DNA of 64,000 bases from Clostridia bacterium (lineage in GTDB: Bacteria; Bacillota; Clostridia; UBA1381): assembly GCA_017415105.1 (NCBI GenBank), contig JAFQJD010000018.1, positions 1-64,000 of the forward strand. Direction: 5' to 3'. Below, piece after piece: positions 36,850 through 45,470 of the stretch. Numbering within the stretch: the first letter of the stretch is position 1; the number at the start of each line of letters is the position of its first letter. The notes beneath the pieces are model-generated. The model was not told the origin of the DNA, ran no database searches, and saw only the letters and a list, made by a program, of their open reading frames with translations. Made by a program: the position numbers and the translations under genes.

Positions 36850-37389
36850 ATGATTATGACAAAACAACAGCGGCACGCTTATATAATGTCTATTATAAGC
36901 GAGAATCCGTTTTTAAAAGATGATGAGCTTTCAAAGCAGTGCAAGGTAAGCATTTCAACAATACGAAATGACCGTGCAGAGCTTGGGATTGCAGAGTACC
37001 GCGAAAGGATTAAATCTGCGGCAGAAAACGAGTTCCATCACGGTGAAAGTAAAGAGGAACTGCTTGACCTTAAGCTTTATGAAACAGGTATTTCAGTTCT
37101 TAAAACCGATGCATCAATGCTTTTCAAAAGCACAAACATTGTAAAGAGTCAGTGTATATATGCACTTGCAGAAAACCTCGCTCTGAATGTTATTAATGCA
37201 AATGCGGCACTTGTCAAAGTCGCTAATGTTAAATACACAGCACAGGTACATTTAGGTGATAAGCTTGTTGCGAAATCTACAGTTAAAAGAGAAAAGAATA
37301 ACGAGTACATTGTCCATGTAATAATAAATGTGGATATGTCAGAGGTATTCAGAGGAAAATTCAATTTGGAAGTTGTGACAGAGGTATAA
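36850..37389 (+). CDS. fapR: Fatty acid and phospholipid synthesis repressor
   Basis: This protein of about 179 aa represses lipid genes and is released by malonyl-CoA. It has an N-terminal helix-turn-helix (about residues 18-50, LSKQCKVSISTIRNDRAELGI) and a C-terminal hot-dog effector domain (about 75-179). GGAAAGGA at 36837-36844 fits ATG at 36850 or 36856; an earlier GTG at 36820 overlaps the operator edge and is unlikely. It is the first gene of the operon, 3 bp before plsX. Confidence 0.88.
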   Translation: MIMTKQQRHAYIMSIISENPFLKDDELSKQCKVSISTIRNDRAELGIAEYRERIKSAAENEFHHGESKEELLDLKLYETGISVLKTDASMLFKSTNIVKSQCIYALAENLALNVINANAALVKVANVKYTAQVHLGDKLVAKSTVKREKNNEYIVHVIINVDMSEVFRGKFNLEVVTEV

Positions 37390-37392
37390 TAT

Positions 37393-38406
37393 ATGAAAAT
37401 TTTAATTGATGTTATGGGTGGCGACAATGCACCGCAGGTACCAGTTGAAGCGGCAGTAAAGGCTGCAAATGAGCTTGGTATTCATATGGTTCTTGTAGGA
37501 GATACGGAGGTTATTGAAAAGGAACTGAAAAAATACAAGTATCCTGAAGAGAATATCAGTATAGCTCATGCCCCTGATGTTATATCAAACCACGAGGAAC
37601 CGGCAAAGGCGGTACGTCAGAAAAAGACTGCATCAGTCGTTGTTGCTGCCAATATGCTTAAAAACGGTGAGGGTGATGCAATGCTTTCAATGGGAAGCAC
37701 GGGTGCACTGCTTACAGCAGGTCTTCTTATTGTAGGAAGAATTAAGGGTATTCTCCGTCCGGCACTTGCAACAACGCTGCCGACTGCAAAAGGACCAAAG
37801 CTTTTGATTGATGCAGGTGCAAACACCAATTGCCGACCTGCTAATCTTGTTCAGTTCGGCGTTATGGGCGATGCGTATATGAAGAATTTGTTTGGGATTG
37901 ATTCACCGAGGGTCGGACTCATTTCAAACGGTGAAGAAGAGGGTAAGGGTGACGAGCTTACCAAAAAGACTTATCCTGAAATGCAAAAAGCTCCTTTCAA
38001 TTTTATCGGCAACATTGAGGGCCGTGATATTATGGAGGGAAACACTGATGTTATGGTCTGTGACGGTTTCGTGGGCAATGTTGTTCTTAAGACCGTTGAG
38101 GGTATGGGCAGTGTCATAGGAAAGAAAGTCAAGGGTATATTCAAAAAGAACATTATAACAAAAATCGGTGCCTTGTTTGTTATGAACGGAATTTCAGAAT
38201 TCAAAAAGGCTATGGATTACCGTGAGTACGGTGGTGCACCGCTTCTTGGTTGTAAAAAACTTGTCCTTAAGGGACACGGTTCATCCGACTTAAAGGCGGC
38301 TTTTGCAGCTCTTAAACAAGCAAAGACATTTATTGATATGGATGTAAATAAAGAGATTGAGGAAAACCTCAAAAAGCTCAACACGGAGGAAATGGAAGAT
38401 GCCTAA
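37393..38406 (+). CDS. plsX: Phosphate acyltransferase
   Basis: This 337-aa enzyme makes acyl-phosphate from acyl-ACP for phospholipid synthesis. Seen: IDVMGGDNAPQVPVEAA, SMGSTGALLTAG, LLIDAGANTNCRP, ISNGEEEGKG and CDGFVGNVVLKTVEG. Full length. It is placed between fapR and fabH as in many Firmicutes. The fabH start overlaps its end by 8 bp. Confidence 0.95.
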   Translation: MKILIDVMGGDNAPQVPVEAAVKAANELGIHMVLVGDTEVIEKELKKYKYPEENISIAHAPDVISNHEEPAKAVRQKKTASVVVAANMLKNGEGDAMLSMGSTGALLTAGLLIVGRIKGILRPALATTLPTAKGPKLLIDAGANTNCRPANLVQFGVMGDAYMKNLFGIDSPRVGLISNGEEEGKGDELTKKTYPEMQKAPFNFIGNIEGRDIMEGNTDVMVCDGFVGNVVLKTVEGMGSVIGKKVKGIFKKNIITKIGALFVMNGISEFKKAMDYREYGGAPLLGCKKLVLKGHGSSDLKAAFAALKQAKTFIDMDVNKEIEENLKKLNTEEMEDA

Positions 38407-39379
38407 TATGGTAATAAAAGGATTGGGAAACTATATACCCGAAAAAGTATACGATAACGCATACTTTGAAAGTATTGTAGATACAAATGACGAATGGATA
38501 ACAAGACGTACCGGAATAAAGGAACGTCATATTGCGGCAGATAATGAATACACAACAGACCTTGCGACAAATGCTGCAAAGGCGGCAATTGCTGATGCAG
38601 GAATAACACCTGAGGAAATTGACCTTGTTCTTCTTGCTACTGTTACGCCGGACTATTTCACACCCTGCTGTGCGTGTGTTGTTCAGGACCGTGTAGGTGC
38701 AGTAAATGCTGCGGCATTTGATTTTAACGCGGCTTGCTCAAGCTTTATAACCGGAATGGTAATGGCAGAGCAGTTTATAAAGAACGGTACTTACAAGAAT
38801 ATACTCCTTGTTTGTGCAGATGTTCTTTCAAAAGTAGCAGACTATAAAGACCGTGCAACGTGTGTTCTTTTCGGTGATGCGGCAGGTGCGGCAGTGCTTT
38901 CTGCAGACGATAATGCAGCAGGTGTTCTTGCGTCAGAGCTTGGTGCTGACGGTACAGGCTCTATGTATATAACAAGCCTTGCAGTAAAAGAAGATCCGGA
39001 AGAAATTGAAAAGAGAGTTTCAGGCAGAAAAGAAACCGTATGGATGGCAGGTCAGGCAGTAATGAAGTTTGCTGTTAAGACAATGGCGGATGCGACCAAC
39101 AGAGTTCTTGAAAAAGCAGGGCTTACTTACGATGATATAAAGCTTGTTATACCTCATCAGGCAAACTACAGAATAGTTGACAGTGCACTAAACCGTATGG
39201 GTATTGAAAAGGACAAGGTAATGCTGACACTTGAAAAGTACGGTAATACTTCTGCTTCATGTATCCCATCAGCACTCACAGAGGCTGTAAGAGAGGGCAG
39301 AATAGAACGTGGTGACAAGGTCGCAATCGTTGGCTTTGGCGGCGGACTGACATGGGGTGCTGCCGTTTTCGAGTATTAA
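38399..39379 (+). CDS. fabH: 3-oxoacyl-ACP synthase III
   Basis: This 326-aa enzyme condenses acetyl-CoA (or a branched starter) with malonyl-ACP to begin fatty acid synthesis. The Cys-His-Asn triad is in FNAACSSFITG (near residue 112), PHQANYRI and GNTSASCIP. GGAGGA 8 bp upstream supports the ATG at 38399. Starter preference (straight or branched) cannot be read reliably. Confidence 0.95.
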   Translation: MPNMVIKGLGNYIPEKVYDNAYFESIVDTNDEWITRRTGIKERHIAADNEYTTDLATNAAKAAIADAGITPEEIDLVLLATVTPDYFTPCCACVVQDRVGAVNAAAFDFNAACSSFITGMVMAEQFIKNGTYKNILLVCADVLSKVADYKDRATCVLFGDAAGAAVLSADDNAAGVLASELGADGTGSMYITSLAVKEDPEEIEKRVSGRKETVWMAGQAVMKFAVKTMADATNRVLEKAGLTYDDIKLVIPHQANYRIVDSALNRMGIEKDKVMLTLEKYGNTSASCIPSALTEAVREGRIERGDKVAIVGFGGGLTWGAAVFEY

Positions 39380-39399
39380 GTTGAAAGGACATATCTAAA

Positions 39400-40344
39400 A
39401 TGAAAAACAGACTTTGCGAACTACTCGGAATAGAATATCCGATTATACAGGGCGGTATGGCATGGGTGGCAACCGCAGAGCTTGCGGCGGCTGTATCTAA
39501 CGGCGGCGGGCTTGGTCTTATCGCAGCAGGCGGTGCACCGGCAGATGTGGTGAGAGCCGAGATTAGAAAATGCCGTGAGCTTACGGATAAGCCGTTTGGT
39601 GTAAATGTAATGCTTATGTCACCGTTTGCAGAAGAAGTTATGCAGGTGATTATTGAGGAGAAACCGGCAGTTGTTGCAACGGGAGCCGGAAATCCCGGGA
39701 AATATATTGAACCGCTAAAAAATGCAGGTGTAAAGATACTTCCTGTTATTGCGAGTGTGGCAATGGCACAGAAGATGGAAAAACAGGGTGCTGATGCAGT
39801 TATAGCAGAGGGCACTGAAGCCGGCGGTCATATCGGTGAAATCACTACAATATGTCTTACACCGCAGGTTGTGGATGCTGTTAATATACCGGTGGTTTGT
39901 GCCGGCGGTATTGCCGATAAACGAGGTGCAGTTGCAGCATTTGCATTGGGTGCTGATGGTATTCAGGTAGGAACAAGATTTATATGCTCAGACGAATGTA
40001 TGGCACATGAGAACTATAAAGCCGCAGTAATAAAGGCAAAAGACCGTGATGCTGTAGTTACCGGCAGAAGCACAGGTGCTCCTGTAAGAGCATTGAAAAA
40101 TAAACTCACAAAAGAGTATCAGCGGCTTGAGAAAGAAAATGCGACAGCAGAAGAGATTGAACAGCTTGGTGTTGGTGGCTTAAAACGTGCGTTCCTTGAG
40201 GGTGACACGCAGATGGGTTCACTTATGGCAGGTCAGAGTGCGGCAATGGTGAAAGAGATTGAACCGTGTGCAGACATAATCAGAAGCTATTTTGCTGATA
40301 TTGACAGTATACTTACAAAAATAAAGGAAAACACAAATTTCTAA
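39400..40344 (+). CDS. fabK: Enoyl-ACP reductase II (FMN-dependent)
   Basis: This 314-aa flavoenzyme does the last reduction in each elongation cycle. Seen: IIQGGMAWVATAELAAAVSNGGGLG at the N-terminus, GVNVMLM, the central EGTEAGGHIGE motif and PVVCAGGIAD/GIQVGTRF phosphate-binding loops. FabK replaces FabI in many Clostridia and streptococci; no fabI is present here. Nitronate monooxygenases are relatives, but the operon context settles the call. Confidence 0.93.
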   Translation: MKNRLCELLGIEYPIIQGGMAWVATAELAAAVSNGGGLGLIAAGGAPADVVRAEIRKCRELTDKPFGVNVMLMSPFAEEVMQVIIEEKPAVVATGAGNPGKYIEPLKNAGVKILPVIASVAMAQKMEKQGADAVIAEGTEAGGHIGEITTICLTPQVVDAVNIPVVCAGGIADKRGAVAAFALGADGIQVGTRFICSDECMAHENYKAAVIKAKDRDAVVTGRSTGAPVRALKNKLTKEYQRLEKENATAEEIEQLGVGGLKRAFLEGDTQMGSLMAGQSAAMVKEIEPCADIIRSYFADIDSILTKIKENTNF

Positions 40345-40361
40345 AAGAGAGGGAATATACA

Positions 40362-41297
40362 ATGGGTAAAATTGCATTTCTGTTTGCCGGACAGGGCTCA
40401 CAGGCTCCGGGAATGGGAAAAGAACTTGCAGAAAACTACAAATGTGCGGATGCCGTTTTTAATGAAGCAACGGATGCGTTGGGATTTGATATAAAGGATA
40501 TGATTTTTAACGGTGATAAGGAAACGCTTATGATCACCGAAAATACTCAGCCGACAATAGTTACAATGAGTGTTGCTGCGTTGCGTGTTTTGCAGGAAAA
40601 AGGAATAAACCCTGATGTTGTTGCGGGACTTAGTCTTGGTGAGTACACAGCACACGTAGCATCCGGCTCACTTGATTTTAAGGATGCCGTAAAGCTTGTG
40701 CGTAAAAGAGGAAAGTTTATGCAGGAAGAAGTTCCTGTAGGTAAAGGTGCAATGGCGGCTATACTCGGTCTTGATGCTGATGAAGTGCGTGAAGCTACGA
40801 AAAAAGCATCAGAGTTTGGAGTATGTACAGGTGCAAACTTTAACTGTCCGGGACAGATTGTGGTTTCAGGTGAGGTTGATGCCGTTGCAAAATGCTGTGA
40901 AATAGCAAAGGAAATGGGTGCAAAACGTGCCATTATGCTTGATGTATCGGCACCGTTCCATTGTGCTCTTCTTAAGGGTGCAGGCGACAAGCTTGCAAAG
41001 GAAATGGAAAATGTGAATGTATACGATATGCAGATTCCCGTCATAACAAACGTAACTGCAGAATATATAAACAGCAAGGACGATATAAAGGGCTTACTTG
41101 AAAAGCAGGTTTCAAGCTCTGTTTTGTGGGAGGACTCAATACGTAAAATGATTGCTGACGGTGTAGATACGTTCATCGAAATCGGACCGGGCAAGGCATT
41201 GACAGGCTTTATGAAAAAGATTGATAAAGAAGTACGTGTATTCAATGTCGAGGATATAGCATCACTTGAACATACACTTGCAGGTCTTGCAGAATAA
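40362..41297 (+). CDS. fabD: Malonyl-CoA:ACP transacylase
   Basis: This 311-aa enzyme moves malonyl from CoA to ACP. Seen: FAGQGSQAPGMGKEL, the nucleophile serine in GLSLGEYTA (near residue 90), an arginine in KRGKFMQ, the catalytic histidine in SAPFHCALLKGAG (near 200) and EIGPGKALTGF. Full length. It sits between fabK and fabG. Confidence 0.95.
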   Translation: MGKIAFLFAGQGSQAPGMGKELAENYKCADAVFNEATDALGFDIKDMIFNGDKETLMITENTQPTIVTMSVAALRVLQEKGINPDVVAGLSLGEYTAHVASGSLDFKDAVKLVRKRGKFMQEEVPVGKGAMAAILGLDADEVREATKKASEFGVCTGANFNCPGQIVVSGEVDAVAKCCEIAKEMGAKRAIMLDVSAPFHCALLKGAGDKLAKEMENVNVYDMQIPVITNVTAEYINSKDDIKGLLEKQVSSSVLWEDSIRKMIADGVDTFIEIGPGKALTGFMKKIDKEVRVFNVEDIASLEHTLAGLAE

Positions 41298-41316
41298 GCG
41301 AAAAGAGGATATAAAA

Positions 41317-42057
41317 ATGCTTAAAGGAAAAACAGCAGTAATAACAGGCTCAGGCAGAGGAATAGGAAAGGCAATCGCAATGAAGCTTGCATCACTTGGT
41401 GCAAATGTTGTAATAAATGATATACCACAGTCAGAGGATGCAGAGAAAACTTGCGAAGAAATCAAAGCAATGGGCGTCGGCTCAATTTGCATAAAGGGTG
41501 ATGTAAGAAATATTGACGATGTAAAGGCATTGGTTGACGGAACTGTTAAGGAGTTTGGCGGAGTTGATATATTTGTAAACAACGCCGGAGTAACACGTGA
41601 CGGTCTTATGCTTCGTATGAGTGAAGAGGACTGGGACCTTGTTATGGATATAAACCTCAAGGGTGCGTTCAACTGTATAAAGACAGTTGCACGTCCTATG
41701 ATGAAATCAAAGGGCGGCTCAATCATAAACATTACATCAGTAGTTGGCGTTATGGGTAATGCCGGTCAGGCAAACTACAGTGCGTCAAAAGCAGGACTTA
41801 TCGGTCTTACTAAGACTACTGCAAAGGAGTTCTCATCAAGAGGCATACGCTGTAATGCAGTAGCTCCGGGATTCATTGAATCGGCAATGACCGACAAGCT
41901 CCCCGATGATGTTAAAAAACAGTATTTTGATGCTATTCCGCTTGGTAAGTTCGGTACTGTTGAGAACATTGCAGACACAGTGGCATTTCTGGCATCAGAT
42001 ATGTCAGCTTACATAACCGGTCAGGTGCTTTGCGTTGATGGCGGACTTATAATGTAA
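41317..42057 (+). CDS. fabG: 3-oxoacyl-ACP reductase
   Basis: This 246-aa short-chain dehydrogenase uses NADPH to reduce 3-oxoacyl-ACP. Seen: TGSGRGIGKAIA, NNAGVTRDG, the catalytic Ser-Tyr-Lys as NITSVVG and YSASKAG, and the C-terminal GQVLCVDGG. GAGG upstream supports ATG at 41317; the longer frame would overlap fabD. Confidence 0.95.
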   Translation: MLKGKTAVITGSGRGIGKAIAMKLASLGANVVINDIPQSEDAEKTCEEIKAMGVGSICIKGDVRNIDDVKALVDGTVKEFGGVDIFVNNAGVTRDGLMLRMSEEDWDLVMDINLKGAFNCIKTVARPMMKSKGGSIINITSVVGVMGNAGQANYSASKAGLIGLTKTTAKEFSSRGIRCNAVAPGFIESAMTDKLPDDVKKQYFDAIPLGKFGTVENIADTVAFLASDMSAYITGQVLCVDGGLIM

Positions 42058-42152
42058 CTTTGATATCTTACCCAATCGGGTTGATATATATTAAATGAAA
42101 ATTAAATGAATGCTATGCGTTCAATGCAACATGAAAGGAGGTGCACAAATCA

Positions 42153-42383
42153 ATGGAGGAATTTGAGAGAGTAAAAGCCGTTATCGTTGACCAGCTTGGT
42201 GCAGACGAGAGCGCAGTAACACCGGAGGCTTCATTTGTTGACGACCTTGGTGCTGATTCATTGGACATAGTTGAGCTTATCATGGGTCTTGAGACAGAGT
42301 TTGACCTTGAAATACCTGATGAGGAAGCTGAAAAGATTCGTACAGTAGGTGATGCTGTAAATTATATCAAGGAAAATGCGTAA
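42153..42383 (+). CDS. acpP: Acyl carrier protein
   Basis: This 76-aa acidic protein carries growing acyl chains. The 4'-phosphopantetheine serine is in [12 protein letters not shown] (near residue 36). AAAGGAGG at 42134-42141 supports the ATG at 42153; a GTG at 42141 overlaps that site. The 95-bp gap after fabG holds no clear promoter. A strong hairpin follows the gene. Confidence 0.95.
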   Translation: MEEFERVKAVIVDQLGADESAVTPEASFVDDLGADSLDIVELIMGLETEFDLEIPDEEAEKIRTVGDAVNYIKENA

Positions 42384-42395
42384 GCAATAACTTGG

Positions 42396-42429
42396 ACGCG
42401 GGAGGAATCCTTGGTGATTCCTCTTGCGT
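42396..42429 (+). terminator. Strong 14-bp hairpin between acpP and fabF
   Basis: The arms at 42396-42409 and 42416-42429 pair over 14 bp with two G-T pairs, around loop CTTGGT. Only TAAATTT follows, so it is probably a partial terminator or a barrier to 3' exonucleases that would raise acpP mRNA over fabF mRNA. A smaller hairpin, CACGC/GCGTG at 42472-42486, lies before the fabF ribosome binding site. Confidence 0.65.
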
Positions 42430-42509
42430 TAAATTTCGATTATAATAACAATTTTTATATAAATATTAAAACACGCTTAATGCGTGGTGAGGAAGGTCAG
42501 GAGATTACA

Positions 42510-43748
42510 ATGAAAAGAGTTGTAGTAACAGGCGTCGGTGCCGTAACACCCATAGGTAATGATGCTAAAACTTTCTGGAGCAACATCAAAGCCGGGGTTA
42601 ACGGAATCGACTTGGTAACAGCATTTGATACAAGTGAATTAAAGACAAAGATTGCGGGCGAGGTCAGGGACTTTGACATAACAGAGTATGTTGAAAAGAA
42701 AGACGCACGTAAGATGGACAAGTTCACACAGTTCGCAATTGCTGCAGCAGACGAGGCTGTGAAGGATTCAGGTCTTGATATGGAAAAAGAGGACCCGTGG
42801 CGTGTGGGTTGTATCACAGGTTCAGGAATCGGCGGTATTCTTACATTTGAGGATCAGTGCAAGACGATGATGGAAAGAGGCCCGGGCAGAGTAAGTCCGT
42901 TTTTCATCCCGATGATGATCGGTAACATTGCGGCTTGCCAGATAGCTGTAAGATTTAATGCACGTGGTGTAAATGAAAACGTAGTAACTGCGTGTGCGTC
43001 AAGTACAAATGCATTGGGAACAGCATTCCGTCATATTCAGTACGGTGACAGTGATGTAATCATTGCAGGCGGATGTGAGGCAACAGTGTCACCGATTGCG
43101 TTTGCAGGCTTCTGTAATATGAAAGCAATGTCAACCAATAACGACGATCCGAAACGTGCTTCAAAGCCGTTTGATGCCAACCGTGACGGATTTGTATTGA
43201 GTGAAGGTGCTGCATTCCTTATTCTTGAGGAGCTTGAGCACGCAAAGGCAAGAGGAGCAAACATAATCTGTGAGATGGTAGGTTACGGTGCAACTGATGA
43301 CGCATATCATATCACAAGCCCGATACCCGGCGGTGAGGGCGGAGCAAAGGCTATGGAGTTTGCAATCAAGGATGCAGGCGTAGAGCCGAAGGACATAACA
43401 TATATAAACGCACACGGTACATCAACACCCTATAATGACCTGTTTGAAACACAGGCAATCAAGAAGGTGTTCGGTGATGCGGCATATGATGTAGCAGTAA
43501 GCTCAACAAAGTCTATGACCGGACATATGCTCGGTGCGGCAGGTGCAGCAGAGGCTGTTATCTGTGCATACGCAATTCAGGACGGATATATTCCGGCTAC
43601 AATCAACTATGAAACACCCGATCCGGAATGTGACCTTGACATAGTACCAAACGTAGGACGTAACCAGGAGGTTACTTACGCAATGTCAAACTCACTCGGT
43701 TTTGGCGGTCATAACGCAACGGTTGTGTTTAAAAAATATACTGACTAA
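42510..43748 (+). CDS. fabF: 3-oxoacyl-ACP synthase II
   Basis: This 412-aa elongation condensing enzyme has the Cys-His-His triad in TACASSTNALGTA (near residue 163), NAHGTSTPYND and STKSMTGHMLGAAGA. AGGAG 8 bp upstream supports the ATG at 42510. In many Clostridia accB, fabZ and accCDA follow fabF; here rnc follows, so those genes must be elsewhere. Confidence 0.95.
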   Translation: MKRVVVTGVGAVTPIGNDAKTFWSNIKAGVNGIDLVTAFDTSELKTKIAGEVRDFDITEYVEKKDARKMDKFTQFAIAAADEAVKDSGLDMEKEDPWRVGCITGSGIGGILTFEDQCKTMMERGPGRVSPFFIPMMIGNIAACQIAVRFNARGVNENVVTACASSTNALGTAFRHIQYGDSDVIIAGGCEATVSPIAFAGFCNMKAMSTNNDDPKRASKPFDANRDGFVLSEGAAFLILEELEHAKARGANIICEMVGYGATDDAYHITSPIPGGEGGAKAMEFAIKDAGVEPKDITYINAHGTSTPYNDLFETQAIKKVFGDAAYDVAVSSTKSMTGHMLGAAGAAEAVICAYAIQDGYIPATINYETPDPECDLDIVPNVGRNQEVTYAMSNSLGFGGHNATVVFKKYTD

Positions 43749-43752
43749 AATA

Positions 43753-43772
43753 AGGGGCTGGTTTCAGCCCCT
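43753..43772 (+). terminator. Hairpin after fabF
   Basis: AGGGGCTG (43753-43760), loop GTTT, CAGCCCCT (43765-43772). The stem is strong but no T-tract follows, so termination may be inefficient and rnc may be partly co-transcribed. Confidence 0.55.
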
Positions 43773-43801
43773 CATTCAGGTTAATGGAAAGGAGTAAAAA
43801 A

Positions 43802-44473
43802 ATGAAGGATGCAGAGAAAAAGATAGGCTATCAGTTCAAGGACAGTAATCTTTTAAAAACAGCATTAACTCACAGCTCCTATGCCAATGAAAATCATACT
43901 CGCAGTAACGAACGCCTTGAATTCCTTGGCGATTCGGTATTAAGTATAATAATAAGCGAATGTATCTTCAAAAAAATGCAGAACGTGAACGAGGGCGACC
44001 TTTCAAAGTTCCGTGCCGCACTTGTATGTGAGCAGTCACTTGCAGAAATAGCAAAACGGATACATCTTAGCGAATTGATTTTCCTGGGCAGAGGCGAAGA
44101 GAAAAACGGTGGCAGACGCAGACCGTCAATTGTGTCAGATGCATTTGAGGCAGTTCTCGGTGCAATATATTTAGACAGTGGGCTTGAGGCGGCACGTGAG
44201 TGGTTGCTTGGACTAATGTCTGACAAGGTAGACGAGGCAATTACCGGCAAGCTTTACAGTGACTATAAAACCGCATTGCAGGAGATTGTTCAGCGTGACG
44301 GCAGAAGTTTTGTAACGTATAAGACACTTGAAGAGAATGGCAGAGAACACGAACGGCTTTTTGTAGTTCAGGCGTTTGTTAACGGCGAGGCAAAATGTGT
44401 AGCTGAGGGACACAGTAAAAAAGAAGCCGAGCAGGCGGCTGCAAAGAAAACGATAGATAAATATTATGCGTAA
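43802..44473 (+). CDS. rnc: Ribonuclease III
   Basis: This 223-aa enzyme cleaves double-stranded RNA, including rRNA precursors. Seen: the signature NERLEFLGDSVL (near residue 40), the second acidic site in DAFEAVLGAIYLD (near 115), and a C-terminal dsRNA-binding domain (about 153-223, DYKTALQE to KEAEQAAAKKTID). AAAGGAG supports ATG at 43802. It overlaps the radical SAM gene by 8 bp. Confidence 0.95.
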   Translation: MKDAEKKIGYQFKDSNLLKTALTHSSYANENHTRSNERLEFLGDSVLSIIISECIFKKMQNVNEGDLSKFRAALVCEQSLAEIAKRIHLSELIFLGRGEEKNGGRRRPSIVSDAFEAVLGAIYLDSGLEAAREWLLGLMSDKVDEAITGKLYSDYKTALQEIVQRDGRSFVTYKTLEENGREHERLFVVQAFVNGEAKCVAEGHSKKEAEQAAAKKTIDKYYA

Positions 44474-45470
44474 GTTCAATATACCAATCTTTGTACCGCA
44501 CAAAGGATGTCCGTATGATTGTGTATTCTGCAATCAGAAACGCATAACAGGAAACCTGAAAGAAACTATGCCTGATGATGTTACTGACACAATTGAGGAA
44601 TATCTTAAAACATTACCTGAAACTGACAGGAATATTGAGGTTGCATTTTTCGGCGGAAGCTTTACGGGTATTCCGATAGAGGAACAGAGTGCACTGATGC
44701 ATCGGGTAGAGCCGTATATAAAATCGGGTGAGATAGACGGAATACGTCTTTCAACACGTCCTGACTATATTACCGATGAAATACTCGCTAATCTTAAAAA
44801 CTACGGTGTCACCACAATTGAGCTTGGTGTACAGTCAATGGTAGATGATGTTTTAAAAGCATCGAACCGTGGACACACCTCGCAGGATGTGTGTAATGCA
44901 GTTAAATTGATACGCAGTTACGGATTTTCGCTCGGGCTTCAGATGATGACAGGCTTGCCGGGTGATACAGACGAACACTCGATTGAAACTGCAAAACGTA
45001 TAATAGCCCTGAAACCGGATTTTGTGAGGATTTATCCTACTCTTACAATCAAGGATACATATCTTGAGAAAATGTATCATAAGGGCGAATACAAGCCACA
45101 AACCTTAACAGAAGCAGTTGAACTTTCAAAGGAACTGCTCTTAATGTTTGAGGATGCCGGAGTCGGTGTTATCCGTATCGGATTACAGCCAACAGACGAA
45201 ATTAACGAAGATGCATCTGTTGTCGCAGGACCTTTTCACAGCTCATTCGGTGAGCTTGTGGAAAGTGCAATATACTATGACATTATAGCTGATACTGTAT
45301 CGGGATTAACTGGTGATGTAACGGTTTATGTAAACCCGAAAGAAGTATCAAAGGCTACCGGCAATAAACGTGCTAATATAATAAAAATCAAAGAAAAAAC
45401 AGGAATAAATATAAAGATTGCAACAGATTGCAGTCTGAAAAGAAGAGAGGTGAGATACACTTGCTTTTAA
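44466..45470 (+). CDS. Elp3-like radical SAM protein
   Basis: This 334-aa protein has the radical SAM cysteine motif in GCPYDCVFCNQ (near residue 15), the GGSFTGIP glycine motif (near 65) and LGVQSMVDDVL. It resembles the radical SAM half of Elp3 but lacks the acetyltransferase domain. This short form is regularly found between rnc and smc in Clostridia; its substrate is unknown. It overlaps smc by 10 bp. Confidence 0.85.
   Translation: MRKFNIPIFVPHKGCPYDCVFCNQKRITGNLKETMPDDVTDTIEEYLKTLPETDRNIEVAFFGGSFTGIPIEEQSALMHRVEPYIKSGEIDGIRLSTRPDYITDEILANLKNYGVTTIELGVQSMVDDVLKASNRGHTSQDVCNAVKLIRSYGFSLGLQMMTGLPGDTDEHSIETAKRIIALKPDFVRIYPTLTIKDTYLEKMYHKGEYKPQTLTEAVELSKELLLMFEDAGVGVIRIGLQPTDEINEDASVVAGPFHSSFGELVESAIYYDIIADTVSGLTGDVTVYVNPKEVSKATGNKRANIIKIKEKTGINIKIATDCSLKRREVRYTCF

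Noticed and set aside
40547-41245. A 232-codon - strand frame inside fabD
   Set aside because: It is antisense to a complete fabD with all catalytic motifs; no start signal.
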